Assembly (NCBI GenBank): GCA_014385025.1
Contig: JACRTB010000001.1
Span: 62,001-126,000 of the forward strand
Direction: 5' to 3'
DNA from: Yanshouia hominis
GTDB lineage: Bacteria; Bacillota; Clostridia; Oscillospirales; Ruminococcaceae
DNA length: 64,000 bases
The position numbers were made by a program, and so were the translations under genes. This document shows positions 54,276 to 64,000 of the stretch, piece by piece (the first letter of the stretch is position 1; the number at the start of each line of letters is the position of its first letter). The notes beneath the pieces were generated by a model. That model was not told where the DNA came from. It did no database searches and saw only the letters and a program-made list of their open reading frames with translations.

Positions 54276-55055
54276 TCACCGACTTAAAATTTGATGATAT
54301 ATTTGATAATCTTCGTCCTTAAACACATTAAACACTACGGATATTTCGGTATGCGTTGATAAAAATTCTTTTACTGTTCTAACCGCAATTTCAGCCGCTT
54401 CCTGATTGGGAAAATGAAACTCTCCTGTTGAAATACAGCAGAAAGCAAGAGATTTTAAGTGATTTTGTTCTGCCAGTTCAAGGCAAGATTGATAGCAGGA
54501 CGCTAATAACGCACAATCTTTCTCTGATAGCTTTCCTGTCACAATCGGACCGACCGTATGCAAAACAGAATGACAGGGCAAATTATATGCCTTTGTAATT
54601 TTTGCCTTTCCTGTTGGTTCTGGATAACCTTGTTCTTTCATCATAGCGGCACATTCCAGTCGAAGCTGCACACCGGCAAAGGTATGAATCGCATTGTCAA
54701 TACAGCCATGACAAGGGCAATAGCAGCCTGTCAGGCCGCTGTTAGCGGCGTTTACAATCCCGTCAACCTGCAACGTGGTAATATCGCCTTGCCATAAATA
54801 GATATTTTCCTGCAAAGGAATCAGAGAACCAATTTTTGTAATTCCTCTCTCTGTAATCATCTCTTTCAGCAAGTTGTCCTGTAATTCCAGAAACGCTCTG
54901 CCTACCGGTTTCGGCTCTCGTACATTCACAAGAGAACGAAACAAACGCCATTGTGCTTGCAGTTCCAGCGGAAAATCTGCTGCCTGTTCCCGATACTGCG
55001 GCTGTTCAGAAAGCAGCATTTGATTCAGTTCCAGTAATTGCTCCAATCGGCTCAT
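54276..55055 (-). CDS. Zinc-type macrodomain ADP-ribosyl hydrolase
   Basis: A 259-residue protein-ADP-ribose hydrolase. About 80 N-terminal helical residues precede a macrodomain. The ADP-ribose motifs are GDITTLQVDGIVNAANSG near residues 90-107 and STGEFHFPNQEAAEIAV near 200. The zinc cluster that defines the SirTM-linked macrodomains is CYCPCHGCIDNAIH (Cys111, 113, 115, His116, Cys118, His124). Known relatives remove mono-ADP-ribose placed by SirTM. It starts 2 bp after the SirTM stop, with AGGAGG in the SirTM end, so the pair is translationally linked. Confidence 0.92.
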   Translation of the reverse strand: MSRLEQLLELNQMLLSEQPQYREQAADFPLELQAQWRLFRSLVNVREPKPVGRAFLELQDNLLKEMITERGITKIGSLIPLQENIYLWQGDITTLQVDGIVNAANSGLTGCYCPCHGCIDNAIHTFAGVQLRLECAAMMKEQGYPEPTGKAKITKAYNLPCHSVLHTVGPIVTGKLSEKDCALLASCYQSCLELAEQNHLKSLAFCCISTGEFHFPNQEAAEIAVRTVKEFLSTHTEISVVFNVFKDEDYQIYHQILSR

Positions 55056-55057
55056 TT

Positions 55058-55930
55058 CTATGCCACCTCCTGTACAAGCAGTTCTTCCAAAACTGTGCCA
55101 ACATCACGATTGATACAAATAGACTGCTTTTCAATCTCTCTGGGGCAGGCAGCTTCTCCGTTGTTTAAGCAGGCATAAATCGCATTTGGATTGTGGGCTG
55201 TCATCTGCCAGAACGGATACTTGATAATGCCGGGTGTATTATATCCCACACCGATTTCTAAAAATAGAATGTGCAGATTTTTGTGACGGCGTAAAAAATC
55301 CTCATACCGTTTGGCTGCTTTCTTCCAGCCCTCGTCCTCCACAAAACGGTTATCCGAACGCAGATTCATCGTCATGGGTTTTCCGCATTTGGGACACCGT
55401 GGAATGAGCGCAGAGGGAATCCGCATATCCTTTTGTTCCTTTACCATGCGCTCAATCAATTCCCTGTTTTCGTATGTCTGTTTATGGCATGGCTCGGAAC
55501 ATTGGAACAAACCATAATCTCCCTGTGTATAAAACAGCCGCTTTTTATCAAAGCCTGCTTTCTGAAAACAGTGGTCTACATTGGTCGTAATCACAAAGTA
55601 ATCTTTTTCTGATACAAGTCGGTACAGCAACTCATAGACAGGCTTTGGAGCGTTTTCGTAGCGATTCAGCCAAATATACCGGCTCCAATACGCCCAGTGC
55701 TCCTCTAAACTGGAATAGGGATAAAAGCCGCCGGAATACATATCGTGAAAGCCGTATTTCGCTTCAAAATCGCTGAAATTCTGATGAAAACGCTCGCCGG
55801 TATAAATAAATCCGGCAGAGGTAGAAAGCCCCGCGCCAGCACCGATGAGAACAGCGTCAGCAGTTTCCAGTTCTCTTTTTAAGCGTTCTATCGAATTTTC
55901 CTCTGAACATTTCCGTTTCTGAAATAGCAT
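55058..55930 (-). CDS. Class M sirtuin (SirTM-like), putative protein ADP-ribosyltransferase
   Basis: A 290-residue Sir2-fold protein. The NAD motif is GAGAGLSTSAGF at residues 30-41 and TTNVDHCFQKAGF at 115-127. A structural zinc site uses Cys144, Cys148, Cys178 and Cys181. The usual catalytic His (HG) is replaced by Gln (TQGDYG, about residue 136), as in SirTM enzymes, which have lost deacylase activity and ADP-ribosylate proteins instead. The start at 55930 follows GGGAGG and overlaps the end of the PPC reading frame. In characterised systems the target is a lipoylated GcvH-L; neither GcvH-L nor LplA2 is seen here. Confidence 0.9.
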   Translation of the reverse strand: MLFQKRKCSEENSIERLKRELETADAVLIGAGAGLSTSAGFIYTGERFHQNFSDFEAKYGFHDMYSGGFYPYSSLEEHWAYWSRYIWLNRYENAPKPVYELLYRLVSEKDYFVITTNVDHCFQKAGFDKKRLFYTQGDYGLFQCSEPCHKQTYENRELIERMVKEQKDMRIPSALIPRCPKCGKPMTMNLRSDNRFVEDEGWKKAAKRYEDFLRRHKNLHILFLEIGVGYNTPGIIKYPFWQMTAHNPNAIYACLNNGEAACPREIEKQSICINRDVGTVLEELLVQEVA

Positions 55931-55943
55931 AAATGCACCTCCC

Positions 55944-56279
55944 TTAAAACAATTTCCACACCTCAATTCCTGCATTTGTGTCAAACTGTCTGCCTATCGT
56001 ATCATCTGCCGGAGTAATGAGGATTTCGCCTGTATAACCAATTTGGGCTTCCTTTAAGTGTCCGGCAGCGACTGCAATTTCTCCCTCCTGATTCAAATAA
56101 GAGAAAACGGCATGGCTGTGCAAAAATGGCTGTTTATCGCAATCCATTGTGATATTTCCCATAAGCGAAACCATTTCAAGCATACCGGAAATTTCATGGT
56201 CGATAAAATCATTCTGCTCCGGTATGTAGGTGGAAAGCGTTGCTGTAGCGCAAGCTCCGATTCCTTGAAAATATCCACC
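55944..56279 (-). pseudogene. PPC (DUF296) domain protein, C-terminal part cut off by transposon
   Basis: The frame from GGYFQGIGACATATLSTY through DHEISGMLEM, HSHAVFSYLN and GGHLKEA-like VAAGHLKEAQIGYTGEI is the C-terminal 111 residues of a PPC/DUF296 protein, a trimeric fold found in bacterial proteins and plant AT-hook factors. Its N-terminal 35 codons are at 61435-61539 on the same strand. Joining the two at a shared GGT restores one 145-residue frame. The 3' end overlaps the SirTM start. An in-frame ATG exists further upstream in transposon sequence, so a fusion product could be made, but it lacks the first strand of the fold. Confidence 0.88.
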
Positions 56280-56320
56280 ACAGGGTAGCAGCGCATAAGA
56301 CAGGTTTATAAGGTTTAGAG

Positions 56321-58251
<1,931 letters not shown>

Positions 58252-58814
58252 TTGCACCATCCTTTTCATTCAGATTTCCGGGCAGTGCCGCATGAATCTC
58301 CCGGAGCAAAGTGCGTGGTATGACCTATTGCTATTCAGTATATCACGACAATTTCCGGGATTCCACTGGGCAATGTACCGGGATTCACAGGAGAATTACA
58401 GGCAGTTCGCCGGGTCGCACAGCCGTCCGTTCCAGTCAAGGAATCGGCTTCGCCTCGCTACGCGTCCTTGACAGGCTCGTTCGCCTGTGCAAATCGGTAA
58501 TCAAGGCGGCGATGCCGCCATTTGCCAATGAAAATCAGCTGAATTTCAAGGCTTTTTCAATCTCTCAGTTCAATTATAACAAGAACAAGCGTTCGAGTCA
58601 ATGCGATTATTAGAGGAAGAGCAAGCACAGCAAGTGTAGCTACACTTGCGAAAAACGGCGTGGGTTGACCGGGATTTCCTTGCAGAGCAGCAAGCAAATC
58701 CGGTGAGTACCCACACCGAAAAAACAGAGCGCTCCGGCTGACCGCCGAAACGCCCTGTTTTCATTTTTGGGATATTCCCAAGCCCTTATGTTCGTGAAAA
58801 ATTACGAAAGCTCA
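58252..58814. other. gene-poor stretch of the transposon with oriT-like palindrome
   Basis: No convincing gene; frames here lack RBS and family signals. A perfect 20-bp palindrome GCAAGTGTAGCTACACTTGC (58630-58649) is followed by GAAAAACGGCGTGGGTTGACC, in the style of mobilisation origins in Firmicutes elements. The following sequence to 58780 looks like a truncated mobilisation region, so the relaxase may have been lost. Confidence 0.55.
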
Positions 58815-59600
58815 TCAGCTATACTCTGATAACTGGAATGTGTAGGATTCGCCGGGAGTAATGTCATAGATCACAACAGAGTCATCCTTGAATTTATCTC
58901 CGGCGCTCAGAGAAGATAGGTATATATTGCCGGAGTCTACCAGATAACCCGCACTGTCATACAGCTTATAACTAATCATATCATACCCGGACTCACTGCT
59001 TCCGCTCTTCTTTTCTCCGGTAATCGTAATGGTCAGCTGCGGAGAATAGTCTTTGTCAAACTTAAATTCGGCTCCTTGAATTTGGATCACGGATGCCGTA
59101 CTCCCCATGAAGTCCTTCACCTTCAGATCCAGCGGAAATGAATCAAACGTCACTTGAACATCTTCAATAGGCAGGCAATACAGAGCATCGCAGTTTACTT
59201 CGTCAAACTGAACTGCGTTTTCCTTGTACACGGTGAAATAAACCTTCCCGCTTGCGGATTTTCCGGCTTTGATCTCAGCGGCAGGGATTCTCACATTGGC
59301 AAGATACTGCTCTCCGGCAGCTTGGCTGGTATAATAGCTGAAATCATCAGTAGAAACGGACTTTGTACCAGTATAAACCTCTTCATCCTCATCATTTACG
59401 ATTCGAATATCCACATCGACATCGGCTGACAGGGACTTATCATTTTTATCAGCCAAGCCAAAGAAAAGGCTGTAATCACTTGTCCCCTCGTTATACTGGA
59501 AAGACCAGCTTTTCAGTGTTTCAACACGGGATGCCGACGATCCGCACCCACTCAGCAACAATGCAATTACAAGTCCCCACATAAGAAAGAATCGTTTCAT
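58815..59600 (-). CDS. Lipoprotein of unknown function carried by the transposon
   Basis: A 261-residue lipoprotein. The signal peptide ends in ALLLSGCGSS (lipobox Cys near 19). The mature part reads as two beta-rich domains (SWSFQYNEGTSDYSLFFGLADKN near 32, and a second beginning near 170, ITITGEKKSGSS) of Ig-like type; no enzyme motif is seen. Its start overlaps the stop of the upstream hypothetical gene by 4 bp, so the two are a coupled pair and form the transposon's cargo. Confidence 0.78.
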   Translation of the reverse strand: MKRFFLMWGLVIALLLSGCGSSASRVETLKSWSFQYNEGTSDYSLFFGLADKNDKSLSADVDVDIRIVNDEDEEVYTGTKSVSTDDFSYYTSQAAGEQYLANVRIPAAEIKAGKSASGKVYFTVYKENAVQFDEVNCDALYCLPIEDVQVTFDSFPLDLKVKDFMGSTASVIQIQGAEFKFDKDYSPQLTITITGEKKSGSSESGYDMISYKLYDSAGYLVDSGNIYLSSLSAGDKFKDDSVVIYDITPGESYTFQLSEYS

Positions 59601-60751
59601 TTCTGCGTCTCCTTATCTGTCTGTGCCTTTATTACACGGAACATTTCTTGTTTGAGCAAACGCTTTTTCTTTGGATCCATTGTGCAGTAATTGCGATTAC
59701 ACTGCTCGCTTAGAAAGCAAGTCTCGCAGATAAGCTGTTCAACTTCCTGCATAATCAGTTCATCATCACTGGGAAGTTCGTAGGCTTCGATCTTTTGGAG
59801 GCCTGTCGGGTTACGCAGTCCGTAGTCAATCAGTTTTCCATTTCCGGTTTTTACATAGCGGTAGACCTCGGCACCGAAAGAAACACTGTCACCAACGTTG
59901 TACTCTTCAAAGCCGGATTTGTCCATCCAGACGTGATCCTCTTTTCCGTCAAACATTGTCCCATCGGTGTACATTCCACTAATGAAGATCCGCTTGAAGC
60001 AAATATGTTTTGGCTTAACCTTCTCAATCTGCCCTTTGAAATGAGACATAACCGCATTGAAAAAGCAGTCAGCAAAGTACGGACGGTGTTTCTTACCCAA
60101 CGACGCGAATTGAACGTCGAGATAATCATTGTAGGAAAATTTCTCCGCTCCAACAACATTACGCTGGGACGCTGGGTCAAAAAGAATGATCCCGCCTTCG
60201 TCTAATACGCAATCCTTTTCTCCATAGTAGATTGCCAAAAGCGATTCTTCATCTGGATACTTGGCAATCAGGGCAGCAGCTTTTTTGAGCCGTTCCTGCC
60301 GCTTTTGCCTTTCGCAGCGTTCGCGCTCCTGCTGCTCCGCAAGAATGCGATCCTCTATGTGTCTGCTTTCGCCTTTTGTCAGCAACGGCGATAAATGGTC
60401 AACGCAATCGTAATCCCCATTTTCCATGCGTGTTTTGAAGCGGACAAGAATCTCTTTTAGTTCCTGAGCAGACAGATACCTCGCCTTGTCAATAGAACAG
60501 CTATGATAACAACCCGTGATTATGTTGCCATGCCCATCACCATACATAATGGCGGTATTCCATGGGCAAAAATAGTGCTCTTTCTGGACGAGCCTTCCTC
60601 GCTTCAAGCCCTCCTCAAATTCCGGAAAGACCGCCGGATTGCCACAGCCCTCGTGATCCTCCACCCAAAATCCGGAAGGCCCCTTGTCCGCGTGGCGGAT
60701 CATCACATTGATTGCATCGACCGTAGCCTTTTTCGTTTGTTTGTTATTCAT
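59597..60751 (-). CDS. Hypothetical cargo protein with C-terminal Cys cluster
   Basis: A 384-residue protein that I do not recognise. Residues 130-165 are a charged helix (ILAEQQERERCERQKRQERLKKAA, partly), likely coiled coil. The C-terminal 50 residues hold ICETCFLSEQCNRNYC, four Cys in a CxxC-x6-C-x4-C pattern that could bind a metal or Fe-S cluster, and further Cys occur near residue 40-80 (CPWNTAIMYGDGHGNIITGCYHSCS), which recalls maturase-like SPASM spacing without a radical SAM core. GGAGG precedes the ATG, and a promoter lies at 60829-60857. Confidence 0.7.
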   Translation of the reverse strand: MNNKQTKKATVDAINVMIRHADKGPSGFWVEDHEGCGNPAVFPEFEEGLKRGRLVQKEHYFCPWNTAIMYGDGHGNIITGCYHSCSIDKARYLSAQELKEILVRFKTRMENGDYDCVDHLSPLLTKGESRHIEDRILAEQQERERCERQKRQERLKKAAALIAKYPDEESLLAIYYGEKDCVLDEGGIILFDPASQRNVVGAEKFSYNDYLDVQFASLGKKHRPYFADCFFNAVMSHFKGQIEKVKPKHICFKRIFISGMYTDGTMFDGKEDHVWMDKSGFEEYNVGDSVSFGAEVYRYVKTGNGKLIDYGLRNPTGLQKIEAYELPSDDELIMQEVEQLICETCFLSEQCNRNYCTMDPKKKRLLKQEMFRVIKAQTDKETQK

Positions 60752-60828
60752 AACCCAAACCTCCGTTAATAAGTGCCGCCAGACAGCGACCTGACATGTT
60801 AACGTGGTCTTTTAGAGTATTTATAGGA

Positions 60829-60857
60829 ATTATAGCATGTTTCTTTGTACTTGTCTA
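60829..60857 (-). promoter_or_regulatory. promoter of the transposon cargo operon
   Basis: Minus strand: TAGACA (60852-60857), 17-base spacer, TATAAT (60829-60834), 78 bp before the hypothetical gene. Confidence 0.7.
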
Positions 60858-61434
60858 TCCTACTTACTTGGCCGGACAAGCAAAAACAGCTTTCAAATAT
60901 TCAGAGGTTTTTATCTCTGTAAATGATGTACTGCTTATGGAAAGGGATTCCACTGTTCATTGGATGGTGAACAACTAATTGTAACCATGCAATAGCGAAC
61001 GGAACGGTGAGCGCAGTACACAGATTGCAGAAGCGCGGAAAAATGGACAAAATTATCGTTTCAGCAAACTTCTTCCCTATCCTCACAAGGATTGGTTTAA
61101 GTGAGGGATTTCTGACTACTTTTCTGAAAGATGACATCTCAGAAGTACCCTTATGAAGCAGGTTGGAAATCGGCATTTAACTGACCTATGAGCTGTACTT
61201 GCGCAAGGGCATGGGCGCATCGTTGCCCCTGTTTTTCACGTTGCTCACAGGTAAGCTAATTCCGGATTATCGACCTTAAATCGTACAAAATCCATCCTAT
61301 CCATCTACCATCAACAAAGGCAACTGCATAATCAAAGGGGCATGTGCCTTAATGACACATACCCCTTTTGTCAGCAACCCTTGTCCGGCAACTGCCATAG
61401 TATTTGTTTTTCAAAACCTGTTTTATGGATAACT
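60858..61434. other. transposon end without a supported gene
   Basis: About 580 bp. Short frames exist on both strands but none has a clear RBS or known family. The right terminal sequence of the transposon ends at about 61434. Confidence 0.5.
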
Positions 61435-61539
61435 ACCCCAGACAGCTTCTTTTTTGCAAACCTCTTTGATTGTTTCTGTGACATTTTCCCCTTTGTCAAT
61501 GCGCAAATAAATGGTATCCTTCCTTTTTTTATATTCCAT
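61435..61539 (-). pseudogene. PPC (DUF296) domain protein, N-terminal part
   Basis: Thirty-five codons reading MEYKKRKDTIYLRIDKGENV, then TETIKEVCKKEAVWG, the first strand and helix of a PPC protein. AGGAAAAGG lies before the ATG and the PNPOx/ferredoxin gene ends 18 bp upstream, so this gene belonged to the same operon. After the GGT the frame enters the transposon and stops four codons later. Confidence 0.85.
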
Positions 61540-61557
61540 AAAGCCTTTTCCTCTTTT

Positions 61558-62169
61558 CTATAACTGCCTAATTGCTTTTACAGGACAGTGTTCAAAACAG
61601 TTTCCACAATGCAAACAATTTTTCTGTGTAATGTAATAGGGGATTCCCGGTTTAATACATCGTTGGGGACAACCTTTTACACAAGTTCCGCAACCGATAC
61701 AATGACTGGTTATTTCATAGCCTTTTGGCTTACTCACTCCATTCCCTACAAGATATTGCTCCCGAAAAATTGGATTGACACCCAAATTGAAATATTCTAT
61801 CTGCATATCTCGGATAGCAAAGACAATCCCGATTTCTCGTGTCTTGCCCGGATATACATTTTTAAGATAGGGCTGCTCTTGAAAGATAAGATCAATGTAA
61901 TTTTTCTGTTCTGTTTCTGCTACGGGAAAAGCCCTTGCAGAAACACGAATCATTTCTTTATAACGGGTATAAGCTAAAATTTGTACCTGTCCGTCTTGTA
62001 AAAGTTCTCTGCAAAAATCCTTTCCTCTTGCAGTAAAAAAATAAAGTTTGTCCGGCTCATAGTGAATGGCACTAATACACCGTATCTGTGGCGTTCCGTC
62101 CAGTCCTACAGTAGCAAAATTTAATACACCTACATATTCCAGTTTTTTCAAACAAGTTTGTGCGTCCAT
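61558..62169 (-). CDS. Pyridoxamine-oxidase-like flavin domain fused to 2[4Fe-4S] ferredoxin
   Basis: A 203-residue redox protein. The N-terminal split-barrel (FATVGLDGTPQIRCISAIHYEPDKLYFFTARG, in parts, residues 18-48) is of the PNPOx/FMN-binding type. The C-terminal ferredoxin domain has CIGCGTCVKGCPQRC and CLHCGNCFEHCP, two [4Fe-4S] sites. It probably passes electrons between ferredoxin and a flavin substrate. It lies 9 bp after the nitroreductase gene, which could be its partner. Confidence 0.88.
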   Translation of the reverse strand: MDAQTCLKKLEYVGVLNFATVGLDGTPQIRCISAIHYEPDKLYFFTARGKDFCRELLQDGQVQILAYTRYKEMIRVSARAFPVAETEQKNYIDLIFQEQPYLKNVYPGKTREIGIVFAIRDMQIEYFNLGVNPIFREQYLVGNGVSKPKGYEITSHCIGCGTCVKGCPQRCIKPGIPYYITQKNCLHCGNCFEHCPVKAIRQL

Positions 62170-62178
62170 ATCATCACC

Positions 62179-62757
62179 TCATTCTATAATCAAGCTGCGG
62201 TTTTCTTTTCGCGGCTTGCCCTGTGGATATTCTCCCTCACAATAGCCTAACAGAACGAAACAACGGGCGATATAGTTGGCTGGAATTTCCCATTCTTTCA
62301 AGAGTTCTGCCCCGATTTCATTTTCAAAGGTTTCTTCCCCTCGTGCCACAATGCAGGACGCAAGCCCGCACTCCGCAGCAGCAAGCACCATGTTTTCCGC
62401 ACAGCAGAAAGCGTCGGGAATACTGTATAAAAAATTCTTTGGAGCAAAAACTGCACAGACAGTAGGTGCGCCATAGAAACCGCTTTTTATCGCAGGGTCG
62501 TCAATTAAGCTGGGCTGCTCCTTTGATACATAGGAGCCTGCTAATTTGCTCCTATCGAATTTTGCAGCATTGCATTTTCCGATTGTTTCACACAGCTCTT
62601 TATTGTGAATGGCAACAATGATTGTCCGTTGACCGCCTCCGGCGTTAGGAGCATAAAGCCCCGCTTCTATAATTTTTTCTAAATCCTCCCGTTCAATCTG
62701 TCGGTTCTGATATTTTCGGATAGAACGGCGAATCTTTACCAAATCAAAAAATTCCAT
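62179..62757 (-). CDS. Nitroreductase family flavoprotein
   Basis: A 192-residue FMN-dependent reductase fold. MEFFDLVKIRRSIRKYQNRQI at the N-terminus (in parts), EAGLYAPNAGGGQRT near residue 35, and CAENMVLAAAECGLASCIVARGEETF near 115 with IPANYIARCFVLLGYCEGEYP at the end are family motifs. Substrate is unknown. Members include peptide azoline dehydrogenases as well as nitro and quinone reductases. The start at 62757 lies immediately after the rSAM stop with AGAGGTG as RBS, so the genes are coupled. Confidence 0.9.
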   Translation of the reverse strand: MEFFDLVKIRRSIRKYQNRQIEREDLEKIIEAGLYAPNAGGGQRTIIVAIHNKELCETIGKCNAAKFDRSKLAGSYVSKEQPSLIDDPAIKSGFYGAPTVCAVFAPKNFLYSIPDAFCCAENMVLAAAECGLASCIVARGEETFENEIGAELLKEWEIPANYIARCFVLLGYCEGEYPQGKPRKENRSLIIE

Positions 62758-62759
62758 AT

Positions 62760-63791
62760 CTACACCTCTTTCCAGCATTGGGGATCTGCCGCATAAAAGT
62801 TACCGTCTTTCCCACTGGCAACCGCAGGACAGCCCCGGCAATAAGATAACAACTCACATTTGGAACACTTTTCAAATTTACTGTAATCCCGGTACTGCTC
62901 CATCTCGCAAATCCACACATCAGCAATCCGGTCTATAAACACATTGCCAACTTTGCTGTTCTGAACGCGGCGACAGGCATAAATATCGCCGGTAGGCAAA
63001 ATTGTCATGTGACAGTTTCCACAGTTGCAGCCCCCATAAATCACGCCGTCCTGTGCGTCCTCTGGGATTTTGAAAATGCCCTTTTCATACTCATAGAGCG
63101 TCCAAAGGTGGTCTTTCTTGTTGAAGTAGGTGGTGCAGCCTGCGGATTCATACTGTTGAAATTTTTGATAACAAGTATCCAGTAGTTCCCGATACTCCTG
63201 TGGGGTCATTCCGGTATCCTTTTCCTCACTGGTGGGGCAATAACGTGCAAAAGCGAACACATCCACGCCTGCCACTACAACCGTATCAATAATATCTGGA
63301 ATTTCCCTAATATTTGTGCCGGATACCGTTGTCATAACCACAGAACGGATACCAGCATTTTTAATACAACTGATTTTTTTAAGGGTACAGTCGAAAGAAC
63401 CGGGTTTCCGAAACCAGTCATGGGTTTCTCTCATTCCATCAAGAGAGAGTTGATATTTCTGGCAGCCGTACTCTTTCAGTTTCCGGCAAACCTCATCTGT
63501 TAAATGAAACGGATTTCCCAAAATAGTAAACGGAATATCATATTCTTTTAACAGGGCAAGCAGCTTCCAAAAATCCGGGTGTAAAATGGGATCGCCACCT
63601 GTAATGTAAAAATAGGGCAGACGGTCATACACTTTACAAAAATCAAGACAGTTATAAAAGGTTTCCTGCATTTGCTCCCAACTCATAGCGTCCAGCTTTT
63701 TGCAGTTATCCTCCGAAAAAATGTAACAGTGCTTACAGCGTTGGTCACACTCGTCTGTGATGTGCCACTGAAATGCAAAATATTCTTTCAT
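62760..63791 (-). CDS. Radical SAM/SPASM peptide maturase, ACGX type
   Basis: A 343-residue radical SAM enzyme. The cluster motif is CDQRCKHC (Cys15, Cys19, Cys22), followed by the ITGGDP SAM-binding motif near residue 66. The C-terminal SPASM domain has GGCNCGNCHMTILPTGDIYACRR near 250 and EKCSKCELLSYCRGCPAV near 312, giving ligands for two auxiliary clusters. It lies next to a Cys-rich ACGSACGA-repeat peptide, the arrangement known as the ACGX system, so it probably installs a thioether or related crosslink on that peptide. GAGG precedes the start. Confidence 0.93.
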   Translation of the reverse strand: MKEYFAFQWHITDECDQRCKHCYIFSEDNCKKLDAMSWEQMQETFYNCLDFCKVYDRLPYFYITGGDPILHPDFWKLLALLKEYDIPFTILGNPFHLTDEVCRKLKEYGCQKYQLSLDGMRETHDWFRKPGSFDCTLKKISCIKNAGIRSVVMTTVSGTNIREIPDIIDTVVVAGVDVFAFARYCPTSEEKDTGMTPQEYRELLDTCYQKFQQYESAGCTTYFNKKDHLWTLYEYEKGIFKIPEDAQDGVIYGGCNCGNCHMTILPTGDIYACRRVQNSKVGNVFIDRIADVWICEMEQYRDYSKFEKCSKCELLSYCRGCPAVASGKDGNFYAADPQCWKEV

Positions 63792-63860
63792 ATCGTTTTC
63801 CTCACTTTGAAATCATTAAAATATCTATATAGACCGGCAAAACCGGATAATTTTGAAATG

Positions 63861-63892
63861 GTTCCCGGTAAACAACTTTGCTTACCGGGAAC
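63861..63892 (-). terminator. hairpin between the peptide gene and the radical SAM gene
   Basis: Perfect 11-bp stem GTTCCCGGTAA / TTACCGGGAAC with a 10-base loop, 17 bp after the peptide stop. There is no strong U-tract, so it may be a partial terminator or a stabiliser that raises peptide expression above that of the maturase. Confidence 0.7.
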
Positions 63893-63908
63893 GGTTGATA
63901 TATAGTGC

Positions 63909-64000
63909 TTATTTGTCGCCAGCACCACAGGCAGAACCGCAAGCAGCAGGCTTTTCTTCCGGCTTGTCACCAGCACCGCAGGCGGAACCGCAAGCAGCAG
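63909..64000 (-). CDS. ACGX-repeat Cys-rich precursor peptide, C-terminal part
   Basis: The last 30 codons of a small gene cut by the window edge. It reads two copies of a 17-residue unit AACGSACGAGDKPEEKP, the last ending in ACGAGDK-stop. Each unit has two Cys in ACGS/ACGA context, as in ACGX-repeat peptides modified by radical SAM/SPASM enzymes. The start, leader and number of repeats lie outside the window. A hairpin separates it from the maturase gene. Confidence 0.88.
   Translation of the reverse strand, partial: AACGSACGAGDKPEEKPAACGSACGAGDK

Noticed and set aside
60901..61176. 91-codon minus-strand frame in the transposon end
   Set aside because: No RBS and no recognisable family. 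It may be decayed sequence.
61342..61563. Plus-strand 73-codon frame
   Set aside because: It is opposite the PPC N-terminal fragment, which has an RBS and a clear family match on the minus strand.
63788..63976. A 62-codon frame over the peptide/rSAM gap
   Set aside because: It is in the wrong frame. The Cys-rich repeat frame ending at 63909 has the conserved unit and the right context.

Overview
The window looks like a chromosomal segment of a GC-rich, low-branching Firmicute, most likely a gut Clostridia of the Oscillospirales type. The reasons are the strong GGAGG-type ribosome binding sites, the ECF transporter genes, the zinc-finger ClpE-type ATPase, the pyruvate/2-ketoacid ferredoxin oxidoreductase, the YigZ and DUF5711 families, and zinc-type L28 and L31. 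This is inference from gene content only. About 1-52.8 kb is GC-rich host sequence with one small low-GC insert; about 52.9-64 kb is a low-GC accessory island that runs off the right edge.

Layout, left part (0-28.8 kb): mostly housekeeping genes. A malQ fragment, an Rrf2 regulator, rpoD, dnaG and a dGTPase-like gene lie on the minus strand, followed by yigZ, rpmE, a phosphoglucomutase and rpmB. cysK is divergent from a CymR/IscR-like regulator, then come valS, two lipoproteins, clpE, a CvpA-like gene, DUF5711, truA, the ECF energy module (ecfT, ecfA2, ecfA1), an rRNA-methyltransferase-like gene, glmM and ruvB-ruvA-ruvC. tRNA-Val(GAC) at 29.05 kb carries a 3.3 kb integrated element made of a repressor, a small DNA-binding-like protein, an HUH replication protein and a tyrosine integrase, bounded by 47-bp direct repeats.

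Middle part (32.4-52.5 kb): an acetyltransferase-like gene, an amino-acid ABC transporter, and a nine-gene sugar-acid catabolic operon (TRAP transporter, 2-hydroxyacid dehydrogenase, RraA-like, KDGal kinase, LarA-like, GntR, KDPG/KDPGal aldolase). A second GntR gene, a P-loop ATPase with korDABC, birA and a membrane protein follow.

Right part (52.9-64 kb): the island. It holds a Tn916-type sigma/HTH pair and a minus-strand operon that I reconstruct as: ACGX-repeat Cys-rich peptide, radical SAM/SPASM enzyme, nitroreductase, flavin/ferredoxin protein, PPC(DUF296) protein, SirTM sirtuin, zinc macrodomain. This joins a peptide-modification module to a reversible ADP-ribosylation module, without GcvH-L or LplA2 in view. 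The PPC gene is cut in two by a 5.16 kb TnpX-type serine-recombinase transposon; joining the flanks at a shared GGT restores an intact 145-codon frame.

A second theme is tandem repeats built on the 3' ends of genes: valS (38-39 bp period), cysK (124 bp) and korC (111-114 bp) are each followed by repeat copies that include the gene's stop-codon region.
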